NCBI GenBank assembly: GCA_030141605.1
Contig: JAQGDQ010000025.1
Span: forward strand, 602,907-666,906
DNA length: 64,000 nucleotides
Direction: 5' to 3'
Source of the DNA: Tubiluchus corallicola
Lineage: Eukaryota; Priapulida; Priapulimorpha; Priapulimorphida; Tubiluchidae
Position 1 is the stretch's first letter; each line of letters opens with the position of its first letter. A program made the position numbers and the translations under genes. Shown in pieces: positions 58,938-64,000 of this stretch. The notes below the pieces were generated by a model, which saw only the letters and a program-made list of their open reading frames with translations, searched no databases and was not told the DNA's origin.

Positions 58938-61900
58938 CTATTGTACATCTTGCTGATGTTGGTACGCATCAGCACCAGAAGCACTTGCGTGTGCTATTAA
59001 CAATCTAGATATTTGCCGAGTTTCTAAAAGTAACAAAGCTTCGTTTATCCAGTCTGCAGCTACACGCCGTGGCTCTCCGCTTAGCTGATTCAGCAAACGG
59101 ACGGCCGTTTCCAGGTCGCCAGCATGCAGGTACTGCTCGGCGTATGACAGCAGGCTAAATGTGCTGGTTTGTTCCGGATCTATTGCTTCATCTTCCTCCA
59201 GCTTGTGCTGATTTGCTTCTAAGATGAAGAAAGATTGAAAATAGCTGAGAATGTACTTGAAAAGGGATCCACCGGAATCGTCGATCATGGCTACTCTGCG
59301 GCATATTCTTTTCACGCGGATGAACCTCTGACGGAGCGAGTCTTCCGTGTAAACACCACGGGTCAACGCTTCCTCTGGCACTGAATTTACTAATGTATCT
59401 ATAAACGGATGATCACCTACAAGAAAAACCACAAATTTTTCACTTTCAATTTTAGTCAATAAATGGCATTTCTATTTTATTTTCTGAGGTTTAGTTAAAC
59501 AGGAAACTAATTGCAAAGTATATAAGCTAGTTTAAAGTAACATTATGAATGCCTAACAGTTTCTTCAGAGCAACTGTTAGACCAATCAGACCAATCAGTG
59601 ACAGTAAAAAACTTGAACACTTAACATACTGAGACAAAAGTAACTTTACTAATTCAAATGAATAAGACGTCTCACCAGCAGCCTCTTTGATGGCGACAAA
59701 TTCATTAGCCAGAGGTTTGAGACGATCTTCCCAGTTGCTTGCTTCTTTATTGCCGTTTTTTATGGTTGCATTCAGAGTCTGACAAGCTAGCCACATTTTC
59801 TGTGAGTTTTTGGCCTGAATCATTGCATCTGCTTTTGCTGCATTAGGTAAAAGATAAATGGCGAAAATTAAATGTCACAAAAGCATTATTCATTGTTATA
59901 TGAAATGGCAAAAATTAAATGTCACAAAAGCATTATTCATTGTTATATGAATGATACAAACAACTCGTAAAACATTTGTTGAAACAGCACTAGTAGAGTG
60001 GCATTAACTAGCACTTTTATCATGGTCCTATGACCCGTGACCCATGGTACCTATGATTAAATATAGAATCATATACTCAACAATGTTATCAAGATTATGA
60101 TGGAAGAACTCGGAGGTTGACGTGACTTAAATAAAGTTCCTCCAAGTTCAATGGTTTGTGACAAATGCAAACATGCACTATGTAGTACAACTTGAACTAT
60201 CGATTTCAAATATTCTGCCATCCATTTCTTATAACCTGTCTAAAAATCATTGCAGAACAGTACAGCAGTTTAGTTTTTTTGCAGTGTGTTACAAATAAGA
60301 TATTAGATTTAAAATTTGTAGAAAATGTCAGTATGTTAAATACCGTCCACTGCAGCTTCAATACCACGAAGTCGAGCCATAGAGCCAGCCATCTCGCGCT
60401 GAAGTTCATCTTTTAAAGCAGCTGCTTCTTTTTGTAAATCATTATCGAACTTTTCCTCAAATTCCTTGCGCTGTACACGGACAACATCAGTAAGGTGATC
60501 GCTATGTGCAGCAGCCTGTCGGCGCAGTTGCTGACGTAATTCAGATTCAAATTCTACTCTGGCCTCTTGCATCTATAAATACAATACAGTTAAAAATTGT
60601 GGGTTACATTAAACTGTGGTAAGTTAATCAAAATATTATTAGGGCTACTAAAGACACAACAATTTCATTTCAATTTATTCACTGCCTTACATTAGGACAA
60701 TATAGGGCAAAAGTAAGCAATACACATTGTGCAAGTCTGTGGCTGATCCTCACACTGATGAAAGGTGTCTATTGATGAAAGAATATCTTTGATTTTTCGA
60801 AATTGTTTGACGGATTTTAAGTGATAATGCCTCCATTCTAAAAAGCAAATTCCATCACCATATTGCATAAAAAACACATTTTCAACAAACAACTTAAAAA
60901 ACACCTGTTTGGCACCACTGGGAAATACAGAAAAAGGACCTACATCAAACTTGACGCTTCAAAAATAGTACAGAAAAGTTATTAGAAAAGCAGTGTTTAT
61001 AATATGATGAATGGAAGAATAGTTATATTCTGTTATCAGGTGCTGTTTTGAACAAAGCTCTCTTTTGCACTCTTTCCCTTACAACACTAATTATTACGCA
61101 GAAACCAAGCAAAAACTGAAAATAAAAGTTGGCTGATATGCAGCAGTTATGAAAAAATGCCCACGGCCAGTGTCAATATTAATTAATCTAGTTATATGAA
61201 ATTTTCAATACCTCAACACGACATAACTGACTGGCAGAGACCTGATTTTCACAGCTTCTGACCCAAAAGTACTAGCGACTGTTTTAGTTAACAATATCTC
61301 TCTATGACTCCAACACAAATCTTCAACTCAATGAAACACCCTGTTTTACTTCAGGGCTTGGGAACCCGAATTTTCTTTATTAGTCTAACATTTAACATTC
61401 TTCCTGGCAATAATAACTTTAAACTCCAGTAACTATTTAGGTAAGCAAGGCTCAGTCTCTAGACAAAATTTTGAGTTACTACCTCAGTATATTCTCTCTC
61501 TGCATTAATAATAAATTAAGGAGATGGTACACTACCAGCATTATCTTTTCTTGTTCAAATTCTTGTCTTCTTTTTTCGAGTTCGCTTTCCAGTTGTCTCG
61601 CAAATCTTGATTCATCATCTTTCTTCTGATGTTGCAGAGCCTGCTGCAGTCGTTGCTGTTCTCGTACCTTAAAAACAATCATAAAACAAACGTTACTTTC
61701 CAGATCTAAGCCCACCTGTTGCATTTAATACTTGATTTCAATCAATAGCTGTCTTCTTTGTTGATACACTTATATACAGACAAAACAGCTGCCATTTGCA
61801 CACCATCTTATCTAGTACAATTAAACACTATTTCAAGCAAATTCTGACTGTTTCCAAAGTCACAATATAGAAAGTGCAACACCATTGCAGAGCCATCTCA

Positions 61901-63882
61901 GGAAGTCCTGCTTTAATGCCCAATGATTGAAAAATCACAGCATTGCCTAGCATTTAGACAGAGTATCACCTCTACAGAAGAAAAGCTACTCCTACAAAGT
62001 GAACTGAAATTCAAATCAAATTCAAATTAGAAAGATGGCAAGCCATTAGTTTCAGCATTTTACTCCTGCTGTATTACTAGAAAAACTATATCACTTTCGA
62101 TTACTTGATTCTTAGTACTAAGGGTAAACAAGAGTTAACAGTTTCAAAGTAAAATTGCTTAACTAAAATTTCGTAGCTCTGCTTCAAGGATTCTCATATT
62201 CATGTCTAAATATTAGGAGAACGCCCCTGCCTTTCAAACCCTTTTTTCCACGTCGCATTGACCAAACTGTAAAACAAATCTCTTAAACAATCCACTTCTT
62301 GGAACTTTATTAAAGGATTTACGAAAACAAACCATTTGCTCAGCCACCTGATCCTGGAGTTGCTCAATGCGTCGATGTGCGTGGGCAATTAGGGAATTTA
62401 ATTCGTCTTCAGTCAATTTCTTACCTAAATAAAAGAAACAGACAGCACGTCGAGTTGTAACATGCAATGATATAAATGGCTTATGCTAGTATAATCATCA
62501 CACTGCAAACAATCCACTAAATGTGACCTGGAAAGTTGTTAATACGCCTCTGTTATTTCAATAAATTCAATATTAAGTACTCACTGAATTCATGTCTTAG
62601 TTTTACCTTAGTAAATGCATAAAAACAACCGTTAATTTTCAATGTAATTTGACAACAGGGGTGACTAATTCTAAGATAAAACAAACAACACAATAGAAAA
62701 AAAACATGTCAGATCAGTGACTTGAGCTGTACAACTGATTTGTTTGCAGTATTTGTTAGTTATAGTCCAGACTTCAGAATAAAGCTGAAACCAATATATT
62801 TAACATAAAAAAATATTTTCATCTACAGCTTCAACAACCAGGGAAAAGTAAAGTAAAGAAAGTATAGGGTGCTAGCTTGCTTAACCAGGAAATTTAACAT
62901 AAGATTTAAACGATAATCTTATCTATCACTGACGTAACACTCCAGAAACCTGTGCAACTCGGCCACAAAACAAATACAAGCAATACATAATAACTAAACC
63001 TCTCTTTCCAAGTTTTACATCTGGCAGAATACTCTCAAGTTCTTTCTTGAACTGTTTCCGGCCTTGCTCAACTAAGTCTTTGTATTCAACCATGACAGCT
63101 GATTCTGTTCTTGCAGATTCCAGCTGGAAAGAAACACAGCAACATTCATTTCACGATCTTTGATTCTTGGTTACTGTGGTTACAGAAAAGTGCAGGTAAC
63201 AACTATAACGCATTCACTGCTATTACTGGCGATAGCATTAACCAATTTTCTTTATTAGTAATAAAGTGTACAACGGCTGGAAGAAATACACTAAGACGCC
63301 AAACAAGATAGCTATAACATGTGCATGCGTAAATGGAAAATTAGTAGGTTAACCACATTAAGTTAAATTTCTACAAGGTAATGTCCGAACAATATTGTAA
63401 TTGATCAGCGTTTTTGAAATAAACTGGGTACATAAGTAGTGACATAAGTAAAAAAATTAATGAGAATTTCATTTAGGTTAACCCAGTACAAAAAAATAAT
63501 TATATTTACTCTAGGAATTGGTTTAATGAAAAAAATTTGTCGATTAGCACAAGGATTTCTACACAATGTTAGACTAGCAGATGCAAGAAAAGAAACGTTA
63601 GAAATAATTTAAGATACAAGATCTGGCTCTATTGAAGTGTAGCTAATGATAAAATTAATGTGGCATTACTTCCATTACTAGCAAGGCTGGAACTAGCATT
63701 AAAAATACAAAATCTTTACGTAGGCCCACCTAAATAAAGCAATTACCTCTGATTCAGATGAGCCAAGGCTGTATTGGAGTTTGTTCAATGCATCCGCTGC
63801 GGTAATGAGAATCGGATTCCTAGCCGTATCCTTGTTTTCCCTTCCTGTATTTACAACAGTCTTCAACCTTTCTACACTTTCC
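58938..63882 (-). CDS. IMMT: MIC60 (mitofilin), C-terminal part
   Basis: Seven coding exons: 63,747-63,882, 63,000-63,123, 62,333-62,424, 61,536-61,667, 60,344-60,572, 59,676-59,837 and 58,938-59,416, giving 450 residues plus stop in consistent phase. The gene continues off the right edge. The order is ITAADALNKLQ, a long coiled coil (YKDLVEQGRKQFKKELESIL; LNSLIAHAHRRIEQLQDQVA; REQQRLQQALQHQKKDDESR), the helix before the mitofilin domain (KNSQKMWLACQTLNATIKNG), then the C-terminal mitofilin domain: TRGVYTEDSLRQRFIRVKRI, CRRVAMIDDSGGSLFKYILS, YAEQYLHAGDLETAVRLLNQ and LSGEPRRVAADWINEALLLL. MIC60 is the core of the inner-membrane MICOS complex that builds crista junctions. The N-terminal targeting signal and membrane anchor are outside the window. 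One donor (after exon 63,000) is GTTTAG and so weak, but both frame and homology require it. Confidence 0.93.
59856..59955. repeat. 50-bp direct duplication in a MIC60 intron
   Basis: AAATGGCGAAAATTAAATGT continuing to CATTGTTATATGA is present twice back to back with one difference (GCG/GCA). It begins about 15 bases upstream of the acceptor at 59,838, so it doubles the branch-point region of that intron. Confidence 0.9.
60660..60905 (-). mobile_element. Possible LINE 3'-end fragment in a MIC60 intron
   Basis: The AATTTCATTTCAATTTATTC edge resembles the (AATTG)n-type 3' tail of LINE 1. A minus-strand open frame at 60,692-60,904 follows, but it has no reverse-transcriptase motif I recognise. 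The call rests on the tail alone. Confidence 0.3.
62425..62999. other. MIC60 intron, nothing recognised
   Basis: AT-rich intron with no repeat or exon that I can support. Confidence 0.4.
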
Positions 63883-64000
63883 CTAATGAAAAAAAGAATA
63901 AGAAAGCTCGTATAACTGCAGCAACAAACTTTAGAGAAATGTACATTAATTTTTTGTGTTTGTAGCAAATGATATCATTCCCAGATTATGAAACTTCACA

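Noticed and set aside
1-64000. CRISPR arrays, operons, prophage or bacterial signals
   Set aside because: The sequence is clearly eukaryotic. The tandem repeats present lack the regular repeat-spacer layout of an array.

Overview
The window reads as nuclear DNA of an invertebrate animal. It is AT-rich, and its genes are split by GT-AG introns, with five of the six protein genes having multiple coding exons. The intergenic space and introns are filled with non-LTR retrotransposons, hAT-type DNA transposons, SINEs and simple repeats. The gene families are animal-wide. An arthropod or similar protostome fits, but that is inference and I cannot name the species. Nothing here is bacterial: there are no operons, ribosome binding sites or CRISPR arrays.

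Layout from left to right. 5.3-15.6 kb: the 5' four coding exons of a quaking/STAR RNA-binding protein on the minus strand; its 3' exons lie off the left edge or were not found. 16.8 kb: a tRNA-Gly(GCC) gene. 18.4-25.6 kb: a complete nine-exon PDCD7 (U11/U12-59K) gene, minus strand. 30.0-32.9 kb: an ORP1-type oxysterol-binding protein (ankyrin, PH, FFAT-like motif, lipid-transfer domain) whose whole 952-codon reading frame is one exon, plus strand. 36.8-42.2 kb: a complete five-exon BTB-BACK-PHR gene of the BTBD6/BTBD3 type, minus strand. 52.6-56.9 kb: a complete five-exon RNF4-like SUMO-targeted ubiquitin ligase, plus strand. 58.9-64.0 kb: the 3' seven coding exons of MIC60 (mitofilin), minus strand, running off the right edge. 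I rebuilt the exon borders by hand, and the reading phase is consistent across every junction. The genes are ordinary housekeeping or developmental regulators with no visible functional link.

The unusual material is the mobile DNA. (1) A hAT-type element at 46,772-51,016 has matching termini and a perfect 8-bp target duplication; a 5S-rRNA-like unit and a 5'-truncated LINE lie inside it. (2) Two copies of another hAT family (17,543-18,147 and 34,962-35,446) have 8-bp target duplications (7/8 and 8/8), and one retains a dimerisation-domain fragment. (3) A large fold-back (27,581-28,987) has arms of about 510 bp. (4) A minisatellite built on GGTAC/GTACC units (about 3.0-3.7 kb) inverts around a CAA/GAT-rich centre. 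(5) A pogo-like MITE sits in the BTB gene. (6) There are two copies of a tRNA-like SINE. (7) Five LINEs or LINE relics are clear and a sixth is doubtful.
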